Notes under the pieces: model-generated | What the model was told of the DNA's origin: nothing | Database searches by the model: none | Seen by the model: the letters and a program-made list of their open reading frames with translations, nothing else | Translations under genes and position numbers: made by a program | Assembly (NCBI RefSeq): GCF_010104355.1 | Contig: NZ_CP044972.1 | Coordinates: 248,001 to 312,000, forward strand | DNA length: 64,000 nucleotides | Direction of reading: 5' to 3' | Source: Hydrogenophaga sp. PBL-H3 | GTDB lineage: Bacteria > Pseudomonadota > Gammaproteobacteria > Burkholderiales > Burkholderiaceae_C | Shown here: piece after piece, positions 1-11,802 of the stretch | Layout of the letters: each line of letters begins with the position of its first letter | Numbering within the stretch: position 1 is the first letter of the stretch

Positions 1-3231
<3,231 letters not shown>

Positions 3232-3317
3232 CGGGTCGGACCCGTTTCGGGGGCAGGGCCCGGTCGAGTGCGGTGGAATCGTGCGATAACCCCGCATCAA
3301 CTCACAACACGCAGCAC

Positions 3318-3746
3318 ATGACCGATTGGAAGACCCAGCAAATGATCAAGGCCTCGGGCTGGCCGCTGGCGCCCGAGCTGCTCGCGCCCGGTGCCGATTT
3401 CAGCGCCCCGGCCGAGGGCGGTCTGGTGCCCTGGCACTGGGCCTGCAGCGAGGGCAAGGCGGGCCTGGTGCGCTACATGCTGGACAACGGCGCCAATCCG
3501 CAGGACCGCACGCCGGCCGGCCAGGGCATGCTGCACATGGCGGCCCGCGCGAAAAGTTTTCAGGTGGTGATGCTGCTGATCGACGCGCTCAAGGCCGGCG
3601 GTGCGCCCGCGCCCGACGAGGGCCTGCGCTCGTTCCTCACCAAGACCTTCAGCAAGGGCCACCCCGACTCCAGGAATCGGCTGCAGCAGACCCTCAAGGA
3701 CTGGGACCGGCTGCAACGCCAGGCGGCACCAGGCAAACCCACCTGA
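3318..3746 (+). CDS. Ankyrin-repeat-like protein
   Basis: A protein of 142 aa. I start it at ATG 3318 (MTDWKTQQMIKASG) rather than at the in-frame upstream start at 3273, which would sit in the GC-rich leader just after the kinase. The middle has ankyrin character: WHWACSEGKAGLVRYMLDNGANP, then a second helix pair around MLHMAARAKSFQVVMLLIDAL. No signal peptide or membrane segment is visible, so it is probably a cytoplasmic protein-binding module. It lies 86 bases after the hybrid kinase on the same strand and could be cotranscribed. The partner is unknown. Confidence 0.75.
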   Translation: MTDWKTQQMIKASGWPLAPELLAPGADFSAPAEGGLVPWHWACSEGKAGLVRYMLDNGANPQDRTPAGQGMLHMAARAKSFQVVMLLIDALKAGGAPAPDEGLRSFLTKTFSKGHPDSRNRLQQTLKDWDRLQRQAAPGKPT

Positions 3747-3757
3747 AACGCGGGCAG

Positions 3758-3790
3758 AAAAAAGGCCCTGACACGTGGGTGCCAGGGCCT
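3758..3790 (-). terminator. Rho-independent terminator of the Tim44-like gene
   Basis: Read on the minus strand, AGGCCCTG pairs with CAGGGCCT across a 12-base loop and is followed directly by a run of six U. It lies about 40 bases past the stop of the Tim44-like gene. The U tract is on the minus strand only, so it chiefly serves that gene. Confidence 0.75.
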
Positions 3791-3830
3791 GGGTGCAGAG
3801 GCATCGGCGGGGCATGACCCCGCAGCCGCA

Positions 3831-4733
3831 TCAGGCGCTTTGCTGGATACCTGCCAGCAGCCAGCCGCCATTGCCCTGGCGCGGCTTGGTCAGGTGCCAG
3901 ACTTCGTCGAAGCTCTCGGCCAGCGCGGCGCCGTTCTCGCGCGTCTCGCCGGTGAAGCGCACGCTCACCACATAGCGGCTGTCGCCTTCTTCAACGTCGA
4001 TCACCGCGGCCTGGATGCGCACCACGTCGGTGTGCTGGCTGGCCGCGCCACGCTCGCTCAGGTCCATCTGCAGCTCGGCAAACATCTCCGGCGTCGTGAA
4101 GGCGCGGATGTCGTCGAGGTTGCCGGCGTCGTTGGCAGCCTGCAGGCGGATGAAGTTGACCTTGGCATTGCGCTCGAAGCCCTGCACGTCGAAGTCGGCC
4201 GGAATGCGGCTGGCGTTGGCCTCACCCAGCGAGCTGCCGATCATCGAACCGCCACCGCCGTTCACAGGCGTGCGCAGGGCATGGACCTCGGGCGTGCTCT
4301 GGCGCTGGGCGCCGGCACCGGCACCGGCACCGGCGTACGCCAGACCACCCGCACCGCCCTGCTGTGCCATCGCGCGCTTGCGCATGATGAAGCCGAACAC
4401 CGCGATGGCAGCCGCCACCAGCAGGCCGATCATCAGCATGTTGGCCAGGCCCTCACCAAAGCCCAGGTGCGAAGCCAGGGCCGCAATGCCCAGACCGGCA
4501 GCGAGACCCGCGATCGGACCCATCCAGCTGCGGCCGGTGCTGGCTGCTGCGGCTCCGGCGCCCGTCGTCGCGGGTGCGGCGGTCGGGGCCGTGGGCGCCT
4601 TGGCCGGTGGAGCAGACTGGCGCTGCATGCCAAACGATTTGCCGCCGCCGATGCGCTTGGCTTCGGCGTCGACATGGGCCGTGCCCAGACCCAAGGTCAG
4701 GACCACGGCGAGCAGGGAAAGCCACTTTTTCAT
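3831..4733 (-). CDS. Tim44-like domain membrane protein
   Basis: A protein of 300 aa. I chose ATG 4733 (MKKWLSLLAVVLTLGLG), because GGAG sits 6 bases upstream on the minus strand and a signal peptide begins at once; an in-frame ATG at 4748 would put five residues before it. After the signal comes an Ala/Pro-rich linker, two hydrophobic helices (about residues 80-125), a Gly/Ala-rich low-complexity stretch and a C-terminal Tim44-like/Mba1 domain (about 170-300, ending in WLLAGIQQ). The family is common in proteobacteria and usually annotated as an inner-membrane import-like protein, but its bacterial role is not established. It is a single gene with its own terminator. Confidence 0.85.
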   Translation of the reverse strand: MKKWLSLLAVVLTLGLGTAHVDAEAKRIGGGKSFGMQRQSAPPAKAPTAPTAAPATTGAGAAAASTGRSWMGPIAGLAAGLGIAALASHLGFGEGLANMLMIGLLVAAAIAVFGFIMRKRAMAQQGGAGGLAYAGAGAGAGAQRQSTPEVHALRTPVNGGGGSMIGSSLGEANASRIPADFDVQGFERNAKVNFIRLQAANDAGNLDDIRAFTTPEMFAELQMDLSERGAASQHTDVVRIQAAVIDVEEGDSRYVVSVRFTGETRENGAALAESFDEVWHLTKPRQGNGGWLLAGIQQSA

Positions 4734-4865
4734 CAGAATCTCCATCAAGAAAAGTTGAGTACCCTACAGGGTAGCCCTCGTGAAGAATCTGAAAAAGCAG
4801 AGATATCAAGACAATAAGTTCGAAAAAACAAGCGGTTCCAGATCAACCGGGCACGACCCGGGCGC

Positions 4866-5810
4866 TCAAGTCGTGGCCCGACCCACCATGCCCTGATCCC
4901 AGACCGCACCCAGCGCCGCCCACGCCGCCTCGATCACCGGCTCGCCCGCGCGCGCGGACAGACACACGAAGCTGAGGTCGCAGGCCAGTTCCACCTGATC
5001 GGCAATCACCAGACCACGCGCCTGGGCCTCGCGCATGGCGATCGAGTCGCGCACGAGCGACAGGCCCACGCCGCTTTTCACCAGGTCAAGCATCGACGCC
5101 TCTTGGTCCACCAGCGCCACGCGGTGCGGCTCCACGCCGGTGAGCGAGCCCGGGCCGAACACGCGGCGCTGCAGGCGGTGGTGGGCGCTGGCCGGTGGCG
5201 TGGCCAGCCAGGGCAGGGCGGCCAGGGCTTTCCAGTCCTTGCCGATCACCTGCGGGCCCCAGCCGGCGGGGGCCAGCACGCGGTAGGTGAAGCGCGTCAG
5301 CGCGCGCAAGCGGTAGGCCGGGCCGGCCGGGTCGTCGGGCAGGTTGAGGAAGAAGCCCACGTCGAGGTCACCGCGGTCAATCTGGGCGAGCACGTCGCCG
5401 CTCATGCCCTGGCGCAGCTCGGTGCCCACCTGCGGACTGGACTCCACCAGCTGCTTCAAAAAGGCCCCCAGGCGGGTGAATTCGGGGTCGAGAATCGTGC
5501 CAATGCGCAAGGTGCCACGCACCGTGTTGTGCAAGCCGGCGGCGGCCTGGCCGAAATCGGCCAGCGCGGCCAGGGCCTTGTCGGCCAGCGGCAGCAGGGC
5601 GGCGCCGTCGTGCGTGAGCGCCATGCCCTGCGGCGTGCGGGTGAAGAGCTGCAGGCCGGTGGCTTCGGCCAGGGCCTTGAGCTGCAGGCTCACCGCCGGC
5701 TGGCTCAGGTGCAGGCGTTGCGCGGCGCGCGACACATTGCCCTCGCGGGCCACGGCGGCAAACGCCCGCAGGGTTTGCGGGTCCACGTGGGTGAGGGTCG
5801 GGGAGGTCAT
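4866..5810 (-). CDS. LysR-family transcriptional regulator
   Basis: A protein of 314 aa, usual for LysR. The N-terminal winged HTH (about residues 10-70) contains [23 protein letters not shown]; the C-terminal two-thirds is the periplasmic-binding-like effector domain. It is divergent from mmsA, the classic LysR layout, with a T-N11-A palindrome in the 117-base intergenic gap. Likely a regulator of mmsA and of its own gene. The effector cannot be read from the sequence; a valine or methylmalonate pathway intermediate is a guess from the target gene. Confidence 0.92.
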   Translation of the reverse strand: MTSPTLTHVDPQTLRAFAAVAREGNVSRAAQRLHLSQPAVSLQLKALAEATGLQLFTRTPQGMALTHDGAALLPLADKALAALADFGQAAAGLHNTVRGTLRIGTILDPEFTRLGAFLKQLVESSPQVGTELRQGMSGDVLAQIDRGDLDVGFFLNLPDDPAGPAYRLRALTRFTYRVLAPAGWGPQVIGKDWKALAALPWLATPPASAHHRLQRRVFGPGSLTGVEPHRVALVDQEASMLDLVKSGVGLSLVRDSIAMREAQARGLVIADQVELACDLSFVCLSARAGEPVIEAAWAALGAVWDQGMVGRATT

Positions 5811-5855
5811 GGGGACTCCAGGGCAGGTGGCATCATTATTTGTGTTGCTTATAGC

Positions 5856-5868
5856 TCGCCTCAGGCGA
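5856..5868. promoter_or_regulatory. LysR-type operator (T-N11-A palindrome)
   Basis: TCGCC-TCA-GGCGA is a perfect 5-bp inverted repeat whose outer bases fit the LysR T-N11-A rule. It lies between the divergent LysR gene and mmsA, about 60 bases before the mmsA start. Confidence 0.5.
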
Positions 5869-5927
5869 TTTCATTGGCCTTTTGCACCTTTTCATTTCAC
5901 ACTCGCGCCATTCTTTGGAGACTGACC

Positions 5928-7439
5928 ATGAGCATTACAAATATCAACCACTTCATCGGCGGCCAAACCGCAGCCGGCACCTCCACCCGCGCGCAAGACG
6001 TGTTCAACCCCGCCACGGGCGCCGTGACCGGCAAGGTCGCGCTGGCCAACGGGGCCGACGTGAACACCGCCGTGGCCGCCGCGCAAGCCGCGTTCCCGGC
6101 CTGGGCCGACACGCCGCCGATCCGCCGGGCGCGGGTGATGTTCAAGTTCCTGGAGCTGGTCAACCAGCACAAGGACGAACTGGCCCACCTGATCACCGCC
6201 GAGCACGGCAAGGTCTTCACCGACGCGCAGGGCGAGGTGGCGCGCGGCATCGACATCATCGAATTCTCATGCGGCATTCCCCAGTTGCTCAAGGGCGACT
6301 TCACCGACCAGGTGTCCACCGGCATGGACAACTGGACGCTGCGCCAGCCGCTGGGTGTGGTGGCCGGCATCACGCCGTTCAACTTCCCCGTGATGGTGCC
6401 CATGTGGATGTTCCCGGTGGCGATCGCCGCGGGCAACACCTTCGTGCTCAAGCCCAGCCCGATCGACCCTTCGGCCTCGCTGTTCATGGGCGAGCTGTTC
6501 AAGCGGGCCGGCCTGCCCGACGGCGTGTTCAACGTGGTGCAGGGCGACAAGGAAGCCGTGGACGCGTTGCTGGTGCACCCCGACGTGAAGGCCGTGAGCT
6601 TCGTGGGCTCCACTCCGATCGCGAACTACATCTACGAGACCGGCGCCCACCATGGCAAGCGCGTGCAGGCCCTGGGCGGTGCGAAGAACCACATGGTGGT
6701 GATGCCCGACGCCGACCTGGACCAGGCGGTGGATGCGCTCATTGGCGCGGCCTATGGCTCGGCGGGCGAGCGCTGCATGGCCATCAGCGTGGCGGTGCTG
6801 GTGGGCGACGTGGGCGACCGCATCATGCCCAAGCTGATCGAGCGCACGAAGGCGCTCAAGGTGCTCAACGGCACCAACCTGGCCGCCGAGATGGGCCCCA
6901 TCGTCACCGCCGCTGCGCACCAGCGCATCACCGGCTACATCGAGGCAGGCGCCAAAGAAGGCGCGCAGATGCTGGTGGACGGCCGCGTGTTCGACGCAGC
7001 GCAGACCGGCGACGGCTGCTCAGGAGGCTTCTGGATGGGCGGCACGCTGTTCGACCACGTGACCACCGACATGAAGATCTACAAGGAAGAGATCTTCGGC
7101 CCAGTGCTCTCGTGCGTGCGCGTGCCCGACTTTGCGAAAGCGGTGCAGATCATCAACGACCACGAGTTCGGCAACGGCGTCTCCTGCTTCACCCGCGACG
7201 GCAACGTGGCCCGCGAGTTCGCACGCCGCATCCAGGTGGGCATGGTCGGCATCAACGTGCCGATCCCCGTGCCCATGGCCTGGCACGGTTTCGGTGGCTG
7301 GAAGAAGAGCCTGTTTGGTGACATGCACGCCTATGGCGAAGAGGGCGTGCGCTTCTACACCAAGCAGAAATCGATCATGCAGCGCTGGCCGGAGAGCATC
7401 GGCAAGGGCGCCGAATTCGTGATGCCCACCGCGAAGTAA
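5928..7439 (+). CDS. mmsA: CoA-acylating methylmalonate-semialdehyde dehydrogenase
   Basis: A protein of 503 aa, the normal length of MmsA. It belongs to the aldehyde dehydrogenase superfamily with catalytic C283 in [10 protein letters not shown]. It shows MmsA hallmarks such as [19 protein letters not shown] and the C-terminal [20 protein letters not shown]. Expected reaction: methylmalonate or malonate semialdehyde plus NAD+ and CoA to propionyl- or acetyl-CoA, used in valine, beta-alanine or inositol breakdown. The ATG at 5928 is preceded by TTTGGAG with 7 bases spacing. The in-frame open frame upstream runs antisense through the LysR gene and is not coding. Likely controlled by the divergent LysR protein. 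Confidence 0.95.
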   Translation: MSITNINHFIGGQTAAGTSTRAQDVFNPATGAVTGKVALANGADVNTAVAAAQAAFPAWADTPPIRRARVMFKFLELVNQHKDELAHLITAEHGKVFTDAQGEVARGIDIIEFSCGIPQLLKGDFTDQVSTGMDNWTLRQPLGVVAGITPFNFPVMVPMWMFPVAIAAGNTFVLKPSPIDPSASLFMGELFKRAGLPDGVFNVVQGDKEAVDALLVHPDVKAVSFVGSTPIANYIYETGAHHGKRVQALGGAKNHMVVMPDADLDQAVDALIGAAYGSAGERCMAISVAVLVGDVGDRIMPKLIERTKALKVLNGTNLAAEMGPIVTAAAHQRITGYIEAGAKEGAQMLVDGRVFDAAQTGDGCSGGFWMGGTLFDHVTTDMKIYKEEIFGPVLSCVRVPDFAKAVQIINDHEFGNGVSCFTRDGNVAREFARRIQVGMVGINVPIPVPMAWHGFGGWKKSLFGDMHAYGEEGVRFYTKQKSIMQRWPESIGKGAEFVMPTAK

Positions 7440-7472
7440 CGATGTCCCCCTTGCGCGCCGGAGGTGCTTCTC

Positions 7473-7769
7473 GTGACCGATGGCAATTCGGACTACGACC
7501 CGGCCAACGGTGACTGGCAGACGCTGATCACCGTGTTCAGCCCGACCGAGGCGTACCTGCTGCGCGGCGTGTTGCAAGCCGCCGGCGTGCCGGCGGCCGC
7601 GGCCGATGCGCACCTGGTGCAGGCCTACACGCTGCTGGCCGGCGCCATTCCCGTGCGAGTTCAGGTGCCCGAGCACCGCCGCGCGCAAGCTGAAACAGTG
7701 CTCGCCGCATATGAGCGCGGCGACTACGGCCTGAGCGACGATCATCTTGACGACGAGACGCCTTCATGA
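7473..7769 (+). CDS. DUF2007-type putative signal-transducing protein
   Basis: A small acidic protein of 98 aa. I chose GTG 7473 because GGAGG at 7460-7464 sits 8 bases before it; the GTG at 7464 would overlap that site. The sequence WQTLITVFSPTEAYLLRGVLQAAGVPA followed by VRVQVPEHRRAQAETVLAAYERGDY matches the DUF2007 pattern of a short ferredoxin-like fold. It lies between mmsA (34-base gap) and the GMC gene, with which it overlaps in ATGA, so translation is probably coupled. The function is unknown. Confidence 0.75.
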   Translation: MTDGNSDYDPANGDWQTLITVFSPTEAYLLRGVLQAAGVPAAAADAHLVQAYTLLAGAIPVRVQVPEHRRAQAETVLAAYERGDYGLSDDHLDDETPS

Positions 7770-9475
7770 ACGACACCACCTTCGACTACATCATCATCGG
7801 CGCCGGCACAGCGGGCTGCCTGATGGCGAACCGCCTCTCGGCCGATGCCAGCAAGCGCGTGCTGCTGATCGAGGCCGGTCGCCGCGACGACTACCACTGG
7901 GTGCACATTCCCGTGGGTTACCTCTACTGCATCGGCAATCCGCGCACCGACTGGCTCTACAACACCGAACCCGAGGCCGGACTCAACGGGCGTTCGCTGC
8001 GCTACCCGCGCGGCAAGACACTGGGTGGCTGCTCCAGCATCAACGGCATGATCTACATGCGCGGCCAGAGCCGCGACTACGACCAGTGGGCGCAGCTCAC
8101 CGGCGACGACAGCTGGAGCTGGCACCAGGCGCTGCCGTACTTCAAGATGCACGAGGACCACCACCTCGGGGCCACCGGGTGGCACGGCGCCAAGGGCAGC
8201 CCGAGCGAGATGCTGGCCCAGCCAGCCACCGAGAGCGAAGACCTGTGGCTCCACCTCCTGCGCCACCACCGGGCCGGCGGCGAATGGCGCATCGAGAAGC
8301 AGCGCCTGCGCTGGGACGTGCTTGACGCGTTTTCCCAGGCCGCCCAGCAGGCCGGCATCCCGGCCACCGACGACTTCAACCGTGGCAACAACGAAGGTGT
8401 GGGTTATTTCGAAGTGAACCAGAAAGCCGGCTGGCGCTGGAACACCGCCAAGGCCTTTCTGCGCCCCACCTGTTATGGCCGCCCCAACTTCGAACAATGG
8501 ACCAGTGCCCAGGTGGCCAAGCTCGTGATCGAGACCCAGCCCGACGGCAGCAAACGGTGCACCGGCGCGCAGGTGTGGACCGGCGGCGAGATGACCACCG
8601 CCGTTGCCACGCGCGAGGTGATCCTGTGCGCCGGCAGCGTGGGCACGCCGCAGATCCTGCAACTCTCGGGCATTGGCCCGGCGGCGCTGCTGCGCGAGTA
8701 CGGCATCGAGGTGCAGCACGAATTGCCCGGCGTGGGCGACAACCTGCAGGACCACCTGCAGATCCGCTCCGTCTACAAGGTGCAAGGCGTGAAGACCCTC
8801 AACACGCTGGCCAGCTCGGTGTGGGGCAAGGCCGCCATCGGACTGGAATACGCGTTCAAGCGCAGCGGCCCCATGAGCATGGCGCCCAGCCAGCTTGGTG
8901 CCTTCACCCGCAGCGATGCGAACCAGCCGCACCCGAACATCGAATACCACGTGCAGCCGCTCAGTCTGGATGCCTTTGGCGAGCCGCTGCACAGCTTCCC
9001 GGCGTTCACCGCCAGCGTGTGCAACCTCAACCCCACCAGCCGTGGCCATGTGCGCATCCGCAGCCCGCATTTCAACGACGCGCCCGCGATCGCGCCCAAC
9101 TACCTGAGCACCCCAGAGGACCGCCAGGTGGCCGCCGACAGCCTGCGCGTGACGCGGCGCATCGTCTCGCAGCCCGCGCTTGCCCGGTACAAGCCCGAGG
9201 AGTTCAAGCCCGGTGTGCAGTTCCAGACCGACGAAGAACTCGCGCGCCTGGCCGGTGACATTGCCAGCACCATCTTCCATCCGGTGGGCACCACCAAGAT
9301 GGGCGCCGACAACGACCCGATGGCGGTGGTGGACAGCCACCTGCGCGTGCGCGGCGTGGCGGGTCTGCGCGTGGTCGACGCCGGCGTGATGCCCACCATC
9401 ACCAGCGGCAACACCAACAGCCCCACCCTCATGATCGCGGAGAAAGCCGCGCGCTGGATCGTCAGCGGAGACTGA
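7766..9475 (+). CDS. GMC-family FAD-dependent oxidoreductase (choline dehydrogenase-like)
   Basis: A protein of 569 aa. The N-terminal Rossmann FAD motif is YIIIGAGTAGCLMANRL; the GMC signature is in YPRGKTLGGCSSINGMIYMRGQ, and the second signature is GSVGTPQILQLSGIGP. The C-terminus has FHPVGTTKMG and GNTNSPTLMIAEKAARWI, with the conserved catalytic region. These enzymes oxidise alcohols to aldehydes. Linkage to mmsA suggests an alcohol feeding an aldehyde to the neighbouring pathway, but the substrate is not predictable. No signal peptide. It overlaps the DUF2007 gene by 4 bases. Confidence 0.93.
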   Translation: MNDTTFDYIIIGAGTAGCLMANRLSADASKRVLLIEAGRRDDYHWVHIPVGYLYCIGNPRTDWLYNTEPEAGLNGRSLRYPRGKTLGGCSSINGMIYMRGQSRDYDQWAQLTGDDSWSWHQALPYFKMHEDHHLGATGWHGAKGSPSEMLAQPATESEDLWLHLLRHHRAGGEWRIEKQRLRWDVLDAFSQAAQQAGIPATDDFNRGNNEGVGYFEVNQKAGWRWNTAKAFLRPTCYGRPNFEQWTSAQVAKLVIETQPDGSKRCTGAQVWTGGEMTTAVATREVILCAGSVGTPQILQLSGIGPAALLREYGIEVQHELPGVGDNLQDHLQIRSVYKVQGVKTLNTLASSVWGKAAIGLEYAFKRSGPMSMAPSQLGAFTRSDANQPHPNIEYHVQPLSLDAFGEPLHSFPAFTASVCNLNPTSRGHVRIRSPHFNDAPAIAPNYLSTPEDRQVAADSLRVTRRIVSQPALARYKPEEFKPGVQFQTDEELARLAGDIASTIFHPVGTTKMGADNDPMAVVDSHLRVRGVAGLRVVDAGVMPTITSGNTNSPTLMIAEKAARWIVSGD

Positions 9476-9478
9476 GAG

Positions 9479-9578
9479 CGGCGGAGCGTGGGGGCCAAGG
9501 TTTCGCCGCCGGGCCGCCCCAAGGCGAAACAGCCCCCTGGGGGGGCAGCGACCCGCGCAGCGGCGGAGCGTGGGGGCT
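9479..9578 (+). repeat. Dispersed GC-rich repeat, copy A
   Basis: It contains TTTCGCCGCCGGGCCGCC, then AGCCCCCTGGGGGGGCAGCG, then GACCCGCGCAGCGGCGGAGC and GTGGGGGC. The tail CGGCGGAGCGTGGGGGC occurs twice, at both ends. It is followed by CTCTTTTTT, so the repeat may also end transcription of the GMC gene. Two related copies lie at about 11.7 and 14.6 kb. Confidence 0.7.
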
Positions 9579-9590
9579 CTTTTTTACCCG

Positions 9591-10031
9591 CTACCGGATT
9601 CCGCCCACGTAGCGGGCGTCCGGGTCCTCGCTCTCCTTGCGCGACCCGCCAAAGGCCGAGATCAGCGTGGATTCGATGAAGCCGCTGTGCTGCCCCGGCA
9701 CCGAATGGGCAAACCCGCCCGATCGCGGCGTGGCCGCCTGCTGGGCCGTGGTTGTGCTGACCTGGCCGGCTTTCAGCGTGTCGGCGGCGGCCTGCAGCAA
9801 GGGCTTGCGCCCGGGTGCTGCGATCAGCGGAAGGGCGGTTTCGAGTTTGTCGGCCAGGGCCCGCAGGTCGGCGTGTTCGTCCGCCGTGGCCTTTTCGCGC
9901 GTGAAGCGCACGATCTCGCGCGCGTAGTCCGCATTGCTGGTCAGCCACTCGGTGTCGGTCACGCGGCCGGTCTTGCGCCGCAGCAACACATGCAGGTGCG
10001 CGGCCATGGCAAACACGTCGTTGGAGGTCAT
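9591..10031 (-). CDS. Conserved hypothetical protein downstream of amt
   Basis: A protein of 146 aa that I do not recognise. The N-terminus (MTSNDVFAMAAHLHVLLRRK) and the middle (EHADLRALADKLETALPLI) look helical. The C-terminal third is Gly/Ser-rich and ends VGGIR. No signal peptide or membrane segment. It starts 11 bases after the amt stop on the same strand and is almost certainly cotranscribed with it, which would put it under nitrogen control. It does not resemble a PII protein (no GlnK T-loop motif), the partner usually encoded beside amt. Confidence 0.7.
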   Translation of the reverse strand: MTSNDVFAMAAHLHVLLRRKTGRVTDTEWLTSNADYAREIVRFTREKATADEHADLRALADKLETALPLIAAPGRKPLLQAAADTLKAGQVSTTTAQQAATPRSGGFAHSVPGQHSGFIESTLISAFGGSRKESEDPDARYVGGIR

Positions 10032-10042
10032 GAGGGGGTGCC

Positions 10043-11443
10043 TCAGTGGCCAAGCTGCTCGTTGTGCAGCGACACGTCAAGCCCGGCGCGCTCCTCGAAC
10101 TCGCGCACGCGCAGCGAGGTGAAGCGCGAGGTGATCCACAGCACCACGGCCGTCATGACCAGGCTGTAGGCCAGCACGGCCACACAGGCGATCACCTGTG
10201 CCAGCAGGCTCGATTCCACGCCCGAGATCGCCGGGTCGGCCAGCAAGCCGGTGAGCAGCGCGCCCACCAGGCCGCCCACACCGTGTACGCCAAACACATC
10301 GAGCGAGTCGTCGGCGCGCAGCTTGCGCTTGAGCGCGGTGGCGCCCCAGTAGCAGGCCACACCCGCCACCAGGCCAATGATGAGCGCGCTGCGCGGCGTG
10401 ACAAAGCCCGCCGCCGGGGTGATGGCCACCAGACCCGCCACCACACCCGAGCACAGGCCCAGCAGCGAGGCGCGTTTGCGCGCCAGCCACTCGGCGCCCA
10501 TCCACGAAAGCGCGCCCGCGGCCGCCGCGATGTGCGTGACCGCCATGGCCAGGCCGGCGCGGCCGTCGGCGGCCAGCGCGGAGCCGGCGTTGAAGCCGAA
10601 CCAGCCCACCCACAAGAGGCCGGTGCCGGCCATGGTGAGTCCGAGGTTGAACGGAATGAACGGCTCGCGGCCATAGCCCTCGCGCGGGCCCAGCGCGTAG
10701 GCGCAGACCAGCGCTGCGGCGCCGGCGTTGATGTGCACCACCGAGCCACCCGCGAAATCCAGCGCGCCGAGTTGCGCCAGCCAGCCGCCCGGCTCCCACA
10801 CCCAATGCGCGATGGGTGCGTACACCAGCAGCAACCACAGGCCGGTGAAGGTGAGCAGCGCGCCGAAGTGCATGCGCTCCACCAGCGCACCCACCACCAG
10901 CGCGCAGGTGATGATGGCAAAGGTGAGCTGGAACATGGCAAACACCGATTCGGGCACGTGTTTGGCTATGTGGCTCACGGCCACCTGCGAGGTGGAGCCG
11001 AGGAACTCCATGCCCGAGAAGCCGATGCGCTCCCAGCCGCCGATGAAGCCGCCGAGCGCGCCACCCGGTGTGAACGCCAGCGAGTAAGCAACCCCGAACC
11101 ACAGCAGGCTCACCACGGCGGCAATGCCGACCACGCTGGCCATGGTGTTGATCACGTTGAAGCGGCGAACCATGCCGCCGTAGAAGAGTGCAATGCCGGG
11201 CAAGGTCATGAGCAGGACCAGCGCGGTGCTGACCATGAGCCAGGCGGTGTCCGCACCCTGGATCGTGCTGGCCGCCACCAGCCCTGGCGACGTGAGCGGG
11301 GGGGCAGCGGGCGCCGTGGGTGCTGCGCTTTGTGCTGCGGCCGTCAGGGGCCCCAGCAAGGCGGCCATCAGGCCAGGCAATGAAAGAAGGTTTCTCGGGT
11401 TGCGGGGTGGACGAAGAAGGGCGTTCACACGGTTATGGTGCAT
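10043..11443 (-). CDS. amtB: Ammonium transporter
   Basis: A protein of 466 aa with a cleavable-looking leader (LLSLPGLMAALLGPLTAAAQS) and 11 predicted membrane helices. Amt hallmarks are ALFYGGMVRR, DFAGGSVVHINAGAAALV and DVFGVHGVGGLVGALLTGLL, with the paired pore histidines in the last two. It conducts NH3/NH4+ through the inner membrane. I choose ATG 11443 over the in-frame ATG at 11527, because a sigma-54 promoter at 11477-11492 lies between them and would start the mRNA near 11466. The next gene, the unknown protein at 9591, follows closely. Expression is probably by NtrC under nitrogen limitation. Confidence 0.94.
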   Translation of the reverse strand: MHHNRVNALLRPPRNPRNLLSLPGLMAALLGPLTAAAQSAAPTAPAAPPLTSPGLVAASTIQGADTAWLMVSTALVLLMTLPGIALFYGGMVRRFNVINTMASVVGIAAVVSLLWFGVAYSLAFTPGGALGGFIGGWERIGFSGMEFLGSTSQVAVSHIAKHVPESVFAMFQLTFAIITCALVVGALVERMHFGALLTFTGLWLLLVYAPIAHWVWEPGGWLAQLGALDFAGGSVVHINAGAAALVCAYALGPREGYGREPFIPFNLGLTMAGTGLLWVGWFGFNAGSALAADGRAGLAMAVTHIAAAAGALSWMGAEWLARKRASLLGLCSGVVAGLVAITPAAGFVTPRSALIIGLVAGVACYWGATALKRKLRADDSLDVFGVHGVGGLVGALLTGLLADPAISGVESSLLAQVIACVAVLAYSLVMTAVVLWITSRFTSLRVREFEERAGLDVSLHNEQLGH

Positions 11444-11476
11444 TTTGTTACCTGTTTCCAACGACCCCGGGGCCAG

Positions 11477-11492
11477 TGCATATCCTGTGCCA
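11477..11492 (-). promoter_or_regulatory. Sigma-54 (RpoN) promoter of amt
   Basis: On the minus strand the sequence is TGGCACAGGATATGCA. Against the consensus TGGCACG-N4-TTGCW it keeps the -24 GG and -12 GC at exact spacing. The predicted start near 11466 leaves a leader of about 23 bases before the amt ATG at 11443. Confidence 0.75.
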
Positions 11493-11522
11493 AGGGTTCT
11501 CCCGGCCAAGGGAAAGCCCGGA

Positions 11523-11539
11523 TGCACAGCGCTGGTGCG
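11523..11539. promoter_or_regulatory. NtrC-type enhancer site 1
   Basis: TGCAC-AGCGCTG-GTGCG matches the NtrC dyad TGCAC-N7-GTGCA at all but the last base. Its centre is about 65 bases upstream of the predicted sigma-54 start of amt. Confidence 0.6.
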
Positions 11540-11569
11540 GACCGTTAAAGTCTCCGCACTCGCTCAAGC

Positions 11570-11584
11570 GCACTGCGCTGGTGA
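11570..11584. promoter_or_regulatory. NtrC-type enhancer site 2 (weaker)
   Basis: GCAC-TGCGCTG-GTGA keeps the GCAC-N7-GTG core. The inner heptamer is nearly the same as in site 1 (GCGCTG shared). Its centre lies 46 bases beyond site 1, as expected for a tandem enhancer. Confidence 0.45.
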
Positions 11585-11688
11585 CCGCGGGGGACCGAGG
11601 AGACAACCCAGTCCAATCATAAAAACGTGTTTCAGCGTCCCCAGAGATGCCAGATTCCTCAAACCGACCCTCGTGGTCGGTTTTTTTT
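11585..11688 (+). ncRNA. Candidate small RNA ending at an orphan terminator
   Basis: A strong plus-strand terminator ends here, yet no plus-strand gene lies within 2 kb upstream (the nearest is the GMC gene ending at 9475). The AT-richer stretch around 11617-11635 could hold a promoter or the RNA 5' part. No known RNA family is recognisable. The 5' end given is arbitrary, and the alternative is a terminator that merely blocks readthrough towards tauE. Confidence 0.3.
11661..11688 (+). terminator. Strong Rho-independent terminator without an upstream gene
   Basis: AACCGACC pairs with GGTCGGTT over 8 bp around the loop CTCGT and runs into eight T. It lies between the start of amt (minus strand) and tauE (plus strand), so neither flanking gene needs it. 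Confidence 0.8.
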
Positions 11689-11689
11689 C

Positions 11690-11790
11690 GCCGGAGCGTG
11701 GGGGCGACAGGGCCCGCCGCCGGGCCGTTCCCAAGGCGGGTCGAACCCCCTTGGGGGTCAGCGACCCGCGAAGCGGCGGAGCGTGGGGGC
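11690..11790 (+). repeat. Dispersed GC-rich repeat, copy B
   Basis: It contains GCCGCCGGGCCGTTCCCAAG, then CCCCCTTGGGGGTCAGCGAC, then CCGCGAAGCGGCGGAGCGTG. The same tail (CGGAGCGTGGGGGC) stands at both ends, as in copy A. Together with the sequence up to 11802 it forms the leader of the tauE-like gene. The 359-base gap 11444-11802 otherwise holds the amt promoter, the NtrC sites and the orphan terminator. Confidence 0.7.
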
Positions 11791-11802
11791 GACAATCCCC
11801 GG

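Noticed and set aside
5103-5927. Upstream in-frame extension of mmsA (plus strand)
   Set aside because: It runs antisense through the whole LysR gene; the ATG at 5928 has a good ribosome site and the normal MmsA N-terminus.
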